Source: Carnobacterium viridans
GTDB taxonomy: Bacteria > Bacillota > Bacilli > Lactobacillales > Carnobacteriaceae
Reading direction: 5' to 3'
DNA length: 64,000 nt
Assembly: GCF_900102725.1 (NCBI RefSeq)
Contig: NZ_FNJW01000008.1
Span: forward strand, 248,001-312,000
In this document: in pieces, positions 22,578 through 30,979 of the stretch
Position numbering within the stretch: position 1 is the stretch's first letter
How the letters are laid out: each line of letters begins with the position of its first letter
Made by a program: the position numbers and the translations under genes
The notes under the pieces: generated by a model
The model's input: only the letters and a program-made list of their open reading frames with translations
The model's database searches: none
Told to the model about the DNA's origin: nothing

Positions 22578-23015
22578 TTGATGTTTTATACTGTTCAAGA
22601 AATGTCTACGATGTTAAGTATGAACGCTCATACAAATCGCTATTATACCAATCAAGAGTTGATTACTCATTTAAAAAGGGACGAAAATAGTTATCGCAAA
22701 TTCGACGAAGAGTCGATTAATTGGTTGATTATTATCTATTACTTATGTCAGTACGGGATGACAATTGGACAAATTTGCGAATATATCTTGCACTATGTTT
22801 ATAAGGTAATCCAACGATCGAAAAACGTTACCATATTGTTCAAAATTTAAGAGAGAACGAAACAATAAATTGCTGAGACCGAACTTAGCTTAAATTTCCT
22901 GAATGAAAAGTTGGAACAATACGATCAAATTTTAAGTGGGGAAATAATGGATGAATTAAATCCATTAAATTGGACCAATAAAAAAGACGAGTTTATTTCT
23001 GAGCAAAGGAAATGA
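22578..23015 (+). pseudogene. decayed MerR-family transcriptional regulator
   Basis: The N-terminal 70 or so residues read as a MerR helix-turn-helix (YTVQEMSTMLSMNAHTNRYY, FDEESINWL, YGMTIGQICEYI). The frame then breaks, with stops near 22848 and 22890. A downstream frame ending at 23015 carries the expected C-terminal coiled coil (ETELSLNFLNEKLEQYDQIL). The signature Arg of TxRYY is replaced by Asn (TNRYY region), another sign of decay. Its operator at 22500-22530 looks intact. Confidence 0.75.
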
Positions 23016-23021
23016 TTATTT

Positions 23022-24254
23022 ATGAATGATATTAAAATAGTTCCACAAACCTTTTTCTCTGGTACTTCTGAGGAATTGAAAAGAAAATTTGATGATATGA
23101 TATATTGCAATTATGATGAAACTACTTTTGCTAATACTGAAGCAGCAGTAACTTGGATTATTCGTGGATGTATTGACTACTTCTTTACATTAGACGAAGA
23201 TTTTTTAGGCAGTGGGAACGAAAGTGGAATTCCAGATCCAAAAGCAGATCATTTTGCAAATAATATTTATAGGCTAACCAATGCAATCAGCTATTTAGCA
23301 GGATTATGGAAAATTAAAATAAATAAACCTGAAGGAATAAAGTTATTACTAGATATTCGTACACTGATAGTTCACTCTGGAGGGCCAGTTAACGATATAG
23401 CTTCGTTAAAATTAAAAGAATATAAAGATAACCAATTAGGACGTATCTTTAGTCGATACAAACGTAGTGAATTTTATTTTCATAATGAATTTTCTGAAAT
23501 GGATTATTGTATTCAAATTTGGAACGATAAACATGATAAGAAAAAACAATATCATCAATCTGAAGTAGATTATCATGTAAGAAATGAGAGTTACCTAGAT
23601 GTCTCAATATATTTGGAACACAACGACATAAGACACATCGTTTTATCTTACATTAATGAGTTTTTAAATCGAAAGTCAGAATCTCAAAAAACTAAAAATC
23701 CTAAAAAACTCCCTCCTAAAATCAAAAACAAAATTATTAACAAAGAAACCCATGAGATAGATTTTAACAAAATAGCTGATTTAATCGGGTATGGTACCAG
23801 AGGAGGGTATTTAATTGAAAATAAAATTGAACACTGGAACGGATTTGGATTAGAAAGATTATATATTTATGCAAAATCGAAAATTGACATACCTAGTAAG
23901 GCTCGTGAATCTATCATAGATACCATTGAAAATGCAATGGTATCTTTTTGGGACGATTATCAAAACAAAGAAATTCTAAATGAAGAAATTATTGATTTAG
24001 ATATTAGAAAAGTTTTTGGAGAGTATACACCATCGTTTGAATTAAAAGGTTATCTAGAAGGACAAAAATTATTTATTAATATTGCTCCGTTCTTTAATAC
24101 AAGAAATAGACATGATCAGACCGATATTGATTACCTAGTAAAATTCATTAATGAAGTAAATAATGTTTTAGAAAAAACTATAAATCTTGAGCAATCAGTA
24201 GATGGCCTAATATGTGACTACTTCGTTCAATCTATTTTGAAAAAAAATAGATAG
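23022..24254 (+). CDS. unrecognised protein with HEPN-like R-x4-H motif
   Basis: A 410-residue soluble protein with no signal peptide or membrane segment. I do not recognise the family. The mainly helical N-terminal part contains RTLIVH at residues 113-118, matching the R-x4-6-H catalytic signature of HEPN ribonucleases. A Lys/Pro-rich linker (~225-240) leads to a second domain with LIGYGTRGGYLIE and WNGFGLERLYIYAKSK. ATG 23022 follows the MerR remnant closely, with AAAGGAAATGA upstream. HEPN RNases are common in toxin-antitoxin and phage-defence systems, which fits the location, but the assignment rests on one short motif. Confidence 0.55.
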   Translation: MNDIKIVPQTFFSGTSEELKRKFDDMIYCNYDETTFANTEAAVTWIIRGCIDYFFTLDEDFLGSGNESGIPDPKADHFANNIYRLTNAISYLAGLWKIKINKPEGIKLLLDIRTLIVHSGGPVNDIASLKLKEYKDNQLGRIFSRYKRSEFYFHNEFSEMDYCIQIWNDKHDKKKQYHQSEVDYHVRNESYLDVSIYLEHNDIRHIVLSYINEFLNRKSESQKTKNPKKLPPKIKNKIINKETHEIDFNKIADLIGYGTRGGYLIENKIEHWNGFGLERLYIYAKSKIDIPSKARESIIDTIENAMVSFWDDYQNKEILNEEIIDLDIRKVFGEYTPSFELKGYLEGQKLFINIAPFFNTRNRHDQTDIDYLVKFINEVNNVLEKTINLEQSVDGLICDYFVQSILKKNR

Positions 24255-24275
24255 TTGAGGAAAAGAAGTAAATAA

Positions 24276-24336
24276 AAAAGCCAACAAATCTGATTTATTA
24301 TGTGTATATACTCAATCAGATTTATTGGCTTTATTT
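24276..24336. terminator. bidirectional terminator
   Basis: AAAGCCAACAAATCTGATT pairs imperfectly with AATCAGATTTATTGGCTTT. A-runs on the left and T-runs on the right serve both the plus-strand gene at 23022 and the minus-strand gene at 24358. Confidence 0.8.
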
Positions 24337-24357
24337 AACGTTATCATTATATTTAAT

Positions 24358-24828
24358 TTATAAATATTTAGTAATCTTTTGATACAATGTTTTTAATCTG
24401 GGTTGACACCTATGGCCCAAAGCATCTAACCCTTTGTTTTCATGAACTATTCTTTCAGTATCCTCAAATAAAGCATGAAAATTATCGGTTTCACCGATAT
24501 ATACTGATTTATCATAATTAAAATAATTAGAATCAGCACTAAACTGATCTCCGGTAATGTCAATTATTATTTGATTTTCAGTTAATAGCCATGCATGAGT
24601 CTGAATATTCTCAAACAAATCCGGTCTAAATGTCCCAAAAACATAGTAAGTTTTTATTCCATACTCTAGTAAAAATTGAGCCAACAAGTCACTGGTATCT
24701 CCACAGCATCCTCTCGGAAATCTATAAAAAGAAAAATCATCATTAAACTCTCCATTATTTTTTGCCATTTCAATAGCATCTCTAAATCGGATAACTAAAC
24801 TTGTGGTATGTTTCATCTTATTCTCCAT
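24358..24828 (-). CDS. putative transglutaminase/papain-like cysteine hydrolase
   Basis: A 156-residue cytosolic protein with a recognisable Cys-His-Asp pattern. GCCGDTSDLLAQFLL puts a cysteine (41 or 42) at a helix start, THAW gives His78, and IIDITGDQF supplies Asp90 or Asp94. This order and spacing are typical of transglutaminase-like or papain-fold enzymes. No secretion signal or processing partner is visible. The substrate is unknown. It could be a stand-alone accessory enzyme or a toxin-like domain, and the call is from motif order only. Confidence 0.5.
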   Translation of the reverse strand: MENKMKHTTSLVIRFRDAIEMAKNNGEFNDDFSFYRFPRGCCGDTSDLLAQFLLEYGIKTYYVFGTFRPDLFENIQTHAWLLTENQIIIDITGDQFSADSNYFNYDKSVYIGETDNFHALFEDTERIVHENKGLDALGHRCQPRLKTLYQKITKYL

Positions 24829-25191
24829 AAAATTTATATTTAGTAGTAATATATCATTCTTTTTAAAAATTTTCTATAATGAATAAGAGTTTTAATTCAT
24901 TATAACTGCCTTTTTTTGATTCTACAGAAGAGAAAAACGATAATGATTTTAAATCAGAACTTTTTCGGAACTAAATAGTAGGAGCGAGTGAAGGGAATTA
25001 ACTAAATTAAAAGATAAACTATTTTAAAAATAAAATTGTCTTATACTTATTCTTGCATTGATTTTGAAGAAGTAATCCAGATTCATTATTTACAATTTAT
25101 TGTGAGGATGTAAATTATAAATTTTAATATAACAACATGAAAGGAATGATCTTAAATCTGGAATATGTTTGGGTTGAAAAGGATAAAGATA

Positions 25192-25359
25192 TTAAAAATA
25201 TAGAAAATGAGAATCGGGCAATAACATGACAATGAATAAACTACAAATGAACCAAGCCATTTGACTAAAGGTAATAGGGAATGGGGGCTTAAAAACATTG
25301 ATGGCATAAATGACTTTTTCAACTGCCCAAACACTAGTATAGTTTTTTAAATTTTTCAA
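25192..25359 (-). pseudogene. TcpE-like conjugal transfer membrane protein, truncated remnant
   Basis: From TTG 25359 (AAAGGAAGTG ribosome-binding site upstream) the frame reads 55 residues. LKNYTSVWAVEKVIYAIN and FPITFSQMAWF resemble the N-terminus of the TcpE membrane protein of Tn916-type elements. The frame then ends early, and the continuation is found in another frame down to about 25152. TcpE proteins are usually over 120 residues. The order ardA, then this gene, on the same strand matches Tn916. The segment 24829-25150 holds only AT-rich sequence without a clear gene. Confidence 0.5.
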
Positions 25360-25393
25360 AATATCACTTCCTTTGAAAATAAAAAAAGAATAA

Positions 25394-26065
25394 TCAACCA
25401 AGATCGCTCGTAGATTTTGTATTATTTTTATTTCGTGTCCAGTTACTTATTATTAATTCGTCGGTATAATTCATATCTGGATCTTCTGAATAACAAAAAC
25501 TTAAATTAGTATCTGATTTTAATTTTTCGTATAAATACTCTCTAAGAATTCTTGTTTTATTATCGTTGTAGGTTGAACGCTGACCTAAACTTCCATCTTT
25601 TCTTAAAGGGTTTCTTTTAACTTTATAACAATAGACACTATTTTCATTTTCAGACATAGATTTATTAATTGAATTTACCATCACAATCTTTTGAGCTGAT
25701 GATTTCTTGGGAGTAACACAAGTAGGAATACGTTCAGCTAACTTTTGATAGAAAGTGGTAAATATTTCTTGTATATTTCCTTTTCCATTTGTTTCAATAC
25801 CAAAGAAATCTATAAATTCAGTGACACTATCGAACATTACACGAGCAGAGTTGGCAGGGGCTTCTAGTTTTTTTGAAAAGTCGTTTTCGTAGAAAAATTC
25901 TAACTTTAACAATGCATATTCAGGTCTTTTTTCCGTTGTATTGTATAATTTTACTAATACAATGTAATTCTGCTTTTTGGATTCGAAGCAGAATGAGTCA
26001 ATAACCCAATCGTCTATTTCCATGTTTCTTTTTAATTCTTTAAAATTTCCAAGAATAGGTGGCAT
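25394..26065 (-). CDS. hypothetical cytosolic protein between ardA and tcpE remnants
   Basis: 223 residues, no signal peptide or membrane helix, and not confidently recognised. The N-terminal half (FKELKRNMEIDDWVID... YIVLVKLYNTTEKRPEYALLKLEF) looks like a beta-rich domain. The C-terminal part is basic (KVKRNPLRKDGSLGQRSTYN) and could bind nucleic acid. It appears intact while its neighbours are decayed. It occupies the place between ardA and tcpE where conjugative elements may carry cargo, so a cargo (defence or regulatory) role is possible but unproven. Confidence 0.55.
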   Translation of the reverse strand: MPPILGNFKELKRNMEIDDWVIDSFCFESKKQNYIVLVKLYNTTEKRPEYALLKLEFFYENDFSKKLEAPANSARVMFDSVTEFIDFFGIETNGKGNIQEIFTTFYQKLAERIPTCVTPKKSSAQKIVMVNSINKSMSENENSVYCYKVKRNPLRKDGSLGQRSTYNDNKTRILREYLYEKLKSDTNLSFCYSEDPDMNYTDELIISNWTRNKNNTKSTSDLG

Positions 26066-26118
26066 ATAATTCCTCTTTTCATGAATTTACTAAAAGTATA
26101 TCATGATTTAAAGAACTA

Positions 26119-26619
26119 TCAATTCAGGTTTTCAAATACACCATTACTTGTCACTAGAAAATTACTTTCCATATCATGGCCGAGGGCTTTATAATCAATG
26201 TAACTTTGAAGGTTGGAAGGTACTTCTCCCAATTATCCCATTTCTTCCACATAGTAGGTGGCCACATCTTCCATAGATTCATAATCGCTATGATAAATAA
26301 TGTCGTCTCGATGCCTTAATAATTCTTCAAGATTATTGAACCATATGCTTTGGATTTCAGCTAGTTCGTCATAGTGAGGTGTCCCTTCAAGCTCTTCGAC
26401 CATCGCACATAATCGATTGATTTCATGGATAGATGTATATTCATGAATGGTAAAAGGAACTTCATAATCATGAATGGCAGATTCTTCGTGTTCATCGTTT
26501 AGTCCAATCTTTTCTTTTACATCTTCCACACTGATTGGTGTGTGAAACCAAGCACCAACAAGTTCGTCTTCATTATATTTTCCTAAATTAGAAATATAGA
26601 CTTGCATTTCCATAATCAT
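26119..26619 (-). pseudogene. ardA: ArdA antirestriction protein with premature stop
   Basis: ArdA is a DNA-mimic protein that blocks type I restriction enzymes, and it is orf18 of Tn916. The frame from 26619 encodes MQVYISNLGKYNEDELVGAW and DEHEESAIHDYEVPF, clear ArdA text. It stops after 128 residues at YYVEEMG (TAA near 26233). The same frame continues after the stop with LGEVPSNLQSYIDYKALGHD to a natural stop at 26119. One nonsense codon thus removes the last ~37 residues. The true start may be ATG 26613. Confidence 0.85.
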
Positions 26620-26665
26620 ACTTCCATGTCTTTATAAATAAAAAAATACAACAAAGATGTTGTGT

Positions 26666-26878
26666 TCACAGTTCCTTCGATTTAGCTAATATTAATTTTA
26701 GAGGCGCAAATATAGCTAATCCATAGGTAATAAGAAAGTCAATATTTGGTAATAATTCTTTTCTTTGTTCTAACCCTTCTTCTGAACTATGTCTAAAATA
26801 TTGAATTCTTTTTTGATAGGAATTAATATCATTACTAGTTATATAGTTAAAGTAAAGAGTTTCAGTATCTAAAGACAA
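26666..26878 (-). CDS. short hypothetical reading frame, possibly a fragment
   Basis: A 70-residue frame from TTG 26878 with no recognised family. The C-terminal half is hydrophobic (NIDFLITYGLAIFAPLKLIL), which suggests one membrane segment. It lacks a convincing ribosome-binding site and lies between decayed genes, so it is more likely a fragment than a functional gene. Confidence 0.3.
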   Translation of the reverse strand: MSLDTETLYFNYITSNDINSYQKRIQYFRHSSEEGLEQRKELLPNIDFLITYGLAIFAPLKLILAKSKEL

Positions 26879-26890
26879 GAACCTATGCTT

Positions 26891-27373
26891 TTACTTCAAG
26901 ATAAACTCAAGCATATTAGCTATTTCTTTTAATTTTTCTTCATCAGTCATTGTATGAAAATTGACGCCTCGTGTTGAAATAATTTTAAATGTTTCATTTA
27001 GTTGATCTTGTAAATAAAAACTATCAGATACTTTAAAACTTAATTGATTAATAAGATTTTTTCTTGATTGCCAAGGTACACCACTAGAACTTTCTCCCTT
27101 ATTTTCAATTAGATAAGTTCTAACTTAGCCACACGCAAATTCTTCCAACGTTAAAGGAGTATTTAGTAATTCAGGAAATTCTTCAATAAAGTAATTATTT
27201 TGATATAAATAGAAACAAATGGAAATAAATTAAAATAAACTGACCGTTCAACTCAGTACCATATGAATTTGTTGGTTGACATAAATCTTTAAATTTTCGT
27301 ATGGCTTCTTTAGGATGAACCACATGTAGTTTATTATAAGGAACATAAATGTTTTCAAGAATATCAAACCAAC
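26891..27373 (-). pseudogene. decayed gene of unknown family, possibly a restriction-system partner
   Basis: Minus-strand frames can be joined through at least two frame changes and one in-frame TAA into a protein-like text. It runs FDILENIYVPYNKLHVVHPK, IRKFKDLCQPTNSYGTELNG, EEFPELLNTPLTLEEFACG, PWQSRKNLINQLSFKVSD, and ends TDEEKLKEIANMLEFILK at 26891. I do not recognise the family. It follows a cytosine-methyltransferase start on the same strand, so a decayed restriction enzyme is a reasonable guess. Confidence 0.45.
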
Positions 27374-27374
27374 C

Positions 27375-27493
27375 TCATTCAATTTCACTTGCCCAAATGG
27401 GTGTTATACCATTTAATTCAGCAGCTAGGGGAAGACACCAATGCCATCAAAAAGACTTCTTAAGGTTAAAATACTTGAATTTTTGTTTTTAAT
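27375..27493 (-). pseudogene. N-terminal remnant of a DNA cytosine-5 methyltransferase
   Basis: The minus strand reads ILTLRSLFDGIGVFP, a frameshift, then LAAELNGITPIWASEIE and a stop. This is the cofactor-binding motif I region (FxGxG) of C5 methyltransferases. Everything after motif II is missing: a deletion joins it to unrelated text. A good ribosome-binding site (AAAGGAGATGA, minus strand) precedes it. Confidence 0.65.
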
Positions 27494-27512
27494 TTGTATC
27501 ATCTCCTTTAAA

Positions 27513-27539
27513 ATAAAAAAGCATCTCTAATTGAGATGC
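27513..27539 (-). terminator. terminator hairpin, minus strand
   Basis: Minus-strand GCATCTC-AATTA-GAGATGC followed by T6. It lies immediately upstream of the methyltransferase remnant and could have been a leader attenuator or the terminator of a lost upstream gene. Confidence 0.65.
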
Positions 27540-27717
27540 CCTGTGTAATCATATTTTATCAACTTGTAACCGCTAAATTTTTTAATAATAATTGTTAATT
27601 ACGTTAATAAGTCTGATATACTGAATTGGATAGTTAATAAATTTATGTTATTAATGTAATTTTTACATATTGGTTAGGTTACTAAAATTAAATTTTGAAA
27701 AAGGAGTATAAATAATA

Positions 27718-30027
27718 ATGAATGAAATTTCTATTGATTTATCGACACAACCTTGTCCAACTTTTAATCTTCAACATAATTCAGAATTAATTATTCAGAA
27801 TAAAAACTTTATATTTGGAAAAAATGGGTCAGGTAAATCAACACTGAGTTCAATAATTCTAAATCAGTTTCAACATGAATATGAAGTGCGCATTTTTACA
27901 GGTTTTGATAATATTTTAGTAGACAATAAGTTGAATGCAGTAGTTCTAGGTGAAGAAAATATAGAAATAAAAAAAGAAATAAAGAATTTAGACAAAGAGA
28001 TTTCCTCACTTACAGAACAAGAAACTACATTATTGAGTGAATTTAGAAGTTTGAATTGGAAACCAGAATATGAAGAAAATGGTATCCTCAAAAATAATTT
28101 ATACGTTAAAGCAATTGATGTAGAACAAAAATATAAAATTAAAAGTCGTGAAATAGATAAATTTTATCAAGATATTGCTAGAAAATTGAAGCAACGAACC
28201 AATCCACAAATCACAAAGACTACATACTACAAAAATGATTTTATTAAGGACGTTCCTAGAGCTAAAGAATTGAGTCCTGATGAATTGAAACGTTGTATTA
28301 CTGTCCTTAGAGAACAGGCAAAACCGGAAGTTTCAGTACCAATTATTAATACCTTTGATCTAAAAAAAATTTTAGATAGAACAAATGAATTAATTCAATA
28401 TCATTTAGAAGAAGCGGTCATCATTGATGAACTTAAGGATAATCCTGAAAGAAAAGCGTTTGCTGACCAAGGACGAAAAATTCATCATTCTGGTGAGAAC
28501 TGTGCATTTTGTGGAAATACTTACACAGCAGAACGTTCTCAAAAATTAGAAGGTTATTTTTCTGGATCAGTAATCAGAGATTATCAAGAAACAATTAATA
28601 GCTTTGTATTGGAATTAAATGGAAAAATATCACATATTAATGATATGGAATTTCTTGATACCATTGATTTTTATAGTTCTTTTATCAATGAGGTTGAACA
28701 GTATAACAGTATATTGAAAGAAAAACAGCAAGAAATCAAAATTTTCTTGGAGACTTTACTTTCTTTGGTACAAGACAGACAAGTACATATTTTTGATACT
28801 AAGGATACTATATCAATCAGTATTCCTGATAATTTAGATACTCAAATGGAACTAATTAATCAACTAGTATTAAAAAATAACAAATTTACTGGAAATCTTG
28901 AAACAGAGCATCACAAAAACATGGAACAAGTTCGTTTGCATTATGTTTTTGTTAACCTAAATCTTAAAGAGGAATACAAAGTTAAATGGAAAGGATATGA
29001 AATTGAAATATTTGAGTTGGATAAACTAAAACAAGATTGTGTGACAGTACAAGATGAACTTGAAATTAAAAAACATTCTATTTTGGGCAATGAAATAAAA
29101 CCTGAACTGGGAACTTTATATTATATAAAAGAACAACTTAGTACTAAGGAAAATGCAAAAGTTAAGTTACTTCAACAAACTAGAAATACAAGTAAGCTCG
29201 CTGAAAACATCAATACAAAATTGAGAGGGGTAGGTAAACATAATTTACAATTAGAACTACAAAAAGAATCAGATGAAATTGAGTACTACTTAGTAAAAGA
29301 TTTAGAAAATGGAGTAAGGCCAATTGACCAAGTGTCTACTGGTGAAAAAAATATTATTGCCTTTTTATATTTTATTGAGAGTCTAAGTGTATCTAAACAT
29401 CCTAGTAAAAAGATAATAATATTTGATGATCCAATGAATTCTAATGATGATACTATGCAATATCTTATAATTACTGAGCTACAAAAACTCTATCAAGGAA
29501 AAAATAGAGAAAAATTTAATCCTGTCAGCGATTACTTTATTTGTTTAACTCATAATGCACATTTTTATTTAAATGTTCAGCCTCAAGGATACTTTAAGGA
29601 AAAGAAAAAAGATCCTAATGATGAAACTAAGCTAATCGAAGTTTCTAAATATGATAAAAATAATTTTTTTTGGATAACAAATGGTAAGTTTCATAGAATC
29701 ATGTCTGAGAAGGAAGATTTAACTACTCACTATGAAATTTTATGGATGGAACTCAAAAGCTTGTATGAGAGTGATTTGCTTAATTCAATGCTTAATTCAA
29801 TGCGACGTATTATAGAAACCTATACAAAATTTAATAAGATTAATCCTCAAAAATTTTATAAAGATAAGGAAGAGCAGCAAAAACTTTTCAATGTTAACTC
29901 ACACTCTATTGACGATTTGTCTGCTGAATTAGTTGGGAAGACAAAGGAAGAGACTTTGAATCTATTTTTGCAATTATTTATTGATAATGATGCAGAAGCT
30001 CATTTCAATAGCTATTGGAAGAAATAA
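27718..30027 (+). CDS. RloC/PrrC-like zinc-hook ATPase, candidate anticodon nuclease
   Basis: A 769-residue AAA_13/SMC-like ATPase. Walker A GKNGSGKST is at 34-42. A coiled-coil region is interrupted by a single C-x2-C zinc hook (C262, C265). The ABC signature VSTGEKN is near 539, Walker B IIIFDD near 568 and the His-loop THNAH near 615. The C-terminus contains R696-x3-E700 and an NxxSH ending in His729, the Arg-Glu-His spacing reported for PrrC/RloC tRNA-cleaving domains. RloC senses DNA damage or phage attack and cuts the tRNA wobble position. AAAGGAG precedes ATG 27718. It is monocistronic and looks intact. Nuclease activity is inference. Confidence 0.75.
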   Translation: MNEISIDLSTQPCPTFNLQHNSELIIQNKNFIFGKNGSGKSTLSSIILNQFQHEYEVRIFTGFDNILVDNKLNAVVLGEENIEIKKEIKNLDKEISSLTEQETTLLSEFRSLNWKPEYEENGILKNNLYVKAIDVEQKYKIKSREIDKFYQDIARKLKQRTNPQITKTTYYKNDFIKDVPRAKELSPDELKRCITVLREQAKPEVSVPIINTFDLKKILDRTNELIQYHLEEAVIIDELKDNPERKAFADQGRKIHHSGENCAFCGNTYTAERSQKLEGYFSGSVIRDYQETINSFVLELNGKISHINDMEFLDTIDFYSSFINEVEQYNSILKEKQQEIKIFLETLLSLVQDRQVHIFDTKDTISISIPDNLDTQMELINQLVLKNNKFTGNLETEHHKNMEQVRLHYVFVNLNLKEEYKVKWKGYEIEIFELDKLKQDCVTVQDELEIKKHSILGNEIKPELGTLYYIKEQLSTKENAKVKLLQQTRNTSKLAENINTKLRGVGKHNLQLELQKESDEIEYYLVKDLENGVRPIDQVSTGEKNIIAFLYFIESLSVSKHPSKKIIIFDDPMNSNDDTMQYLIITELQKLYQGKNREKFNPVSDYFICLTHNAHFYLNVQPQGYFKEKKKDPNDETKLIEVSKYDKNNFFWITNGKFHRIMSEKEDLTTHYEILWMELKSLYESDLLNSMLNSMRRIIETYTKFNKINPQKFYKDKEEQQKLFNVNSHSIDDLSAELVGKTKEETLNLFLQLFIDNDAEAHFNSYWKK

Positions 30028-30196
30028 GTAAAAAAGATAGTAGCAAAATACTTTAATAAATACAAAAAGGTGTAAATTTTGTTTTAGTATCTATGAAAGT
30101 TATTCTATTGTGGTTTTAAAGAAGGCAACTAATCAATGTCAGTTTTAAACAATGGTTGTCGCCAAACCACTAGTTAGGATTTTAAACAAATAATGG

Positions 30197-30225
30197 AGAG
30201 GTTAGCAATGTCGCCTCTTTTTTTT
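30197..30225 (+). terminator. terminator downstream of the RloC-like gene
   Basis: A short stem AGAGG/CCTCT, a 12-nt loop and T8. It is weak because the stem is only 5 bp. Confidence 0.5.
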
Positions 30226-30409
30226 ACAATGGTAAAGAAAGTCCTAGGGTACAAATTTTTTTTGATAATCTTTCTAATTCGATAAAATATCGGGATTAGT
30301 TTACTTAAATAAAGATTTCATCTGACAAAGAGATTACCTAAGATAAAAAAAATATCCCAAAATGAGATGTCTAGGATTTTCTCTTAAGTTAATCTCATTA
30401 GAAGTAAAA

Positions 30410-30439
30410 CAAAAAAGAGACATACTTTAAATATGCCTC
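30410..30439 (-). terminator. terminator, minus strand
   Basis: Minus-strand GAGGCATA pairs with TATGTCTC (one G-U pair), followed by T6. It lies downstream of the minus-strand remnant at 30568-30760. Confidence 0.6.
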
Positions 30440-30567
30440 TCATAAAACTTAATATGAGTTAGGTAAAAAAACAAACGAAATATACTACCAATTTTAGAAC
30501 CCAAAAATAGAACAAATTGGGTTCAAATCTAATCAAATCCATTCAATATAGAATAGATTTCTATAAA

Positions 30568-30760
30568 ACGCTGTCATATCAAGTTTTTTCCTGCTTATTC
30601 AAAACGTCAAATATAAAACCAGGTCTTAAGAAAGTACGTAAAGATTCACCGTTCTCTAAGTGGTAATGTTCGCTTTATATCATCGTTTTAGGAACTTCTT
30701 TTTGATAATAGTCTGGATAATATTTCATTTTTTCAACGATTTTTGTTGATAAGAATTTAA
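30568..30760 (-). pseudogene. minus-strand protein remnant of unknown family
   Basis: The minus frame reads KFLSTKIVEKMKYYPDYYQK then VPKTMI, an in-frame stop, SEHYHLENGESLRTFLRPGF and a stop. The text is protein-like across one nonsense codon. The family is not recognised. The rest of the gap 30028-30979 holds hairpins and no other gene. Confidence 0.4.
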
Positions 30761-30979
30761 TTTACCGCTTTAGACAATGAGAGGTAAACGAGAAGAATGA
30801 AAAAATTATCGATTTCATGATAGATAATTGCGGAGTAAATTTCAGAGGCAATTTCAATTCGTTACTGTTCTTTATGAAAGTGAGTCATTTTTTATCGATT
30901 TTTTCGTTGGACTCATCTGTATCTGTATCTCGATCATAAAAAATAGTAAATAATGGCAGTAAAAAATGGAGGGGTTTGA

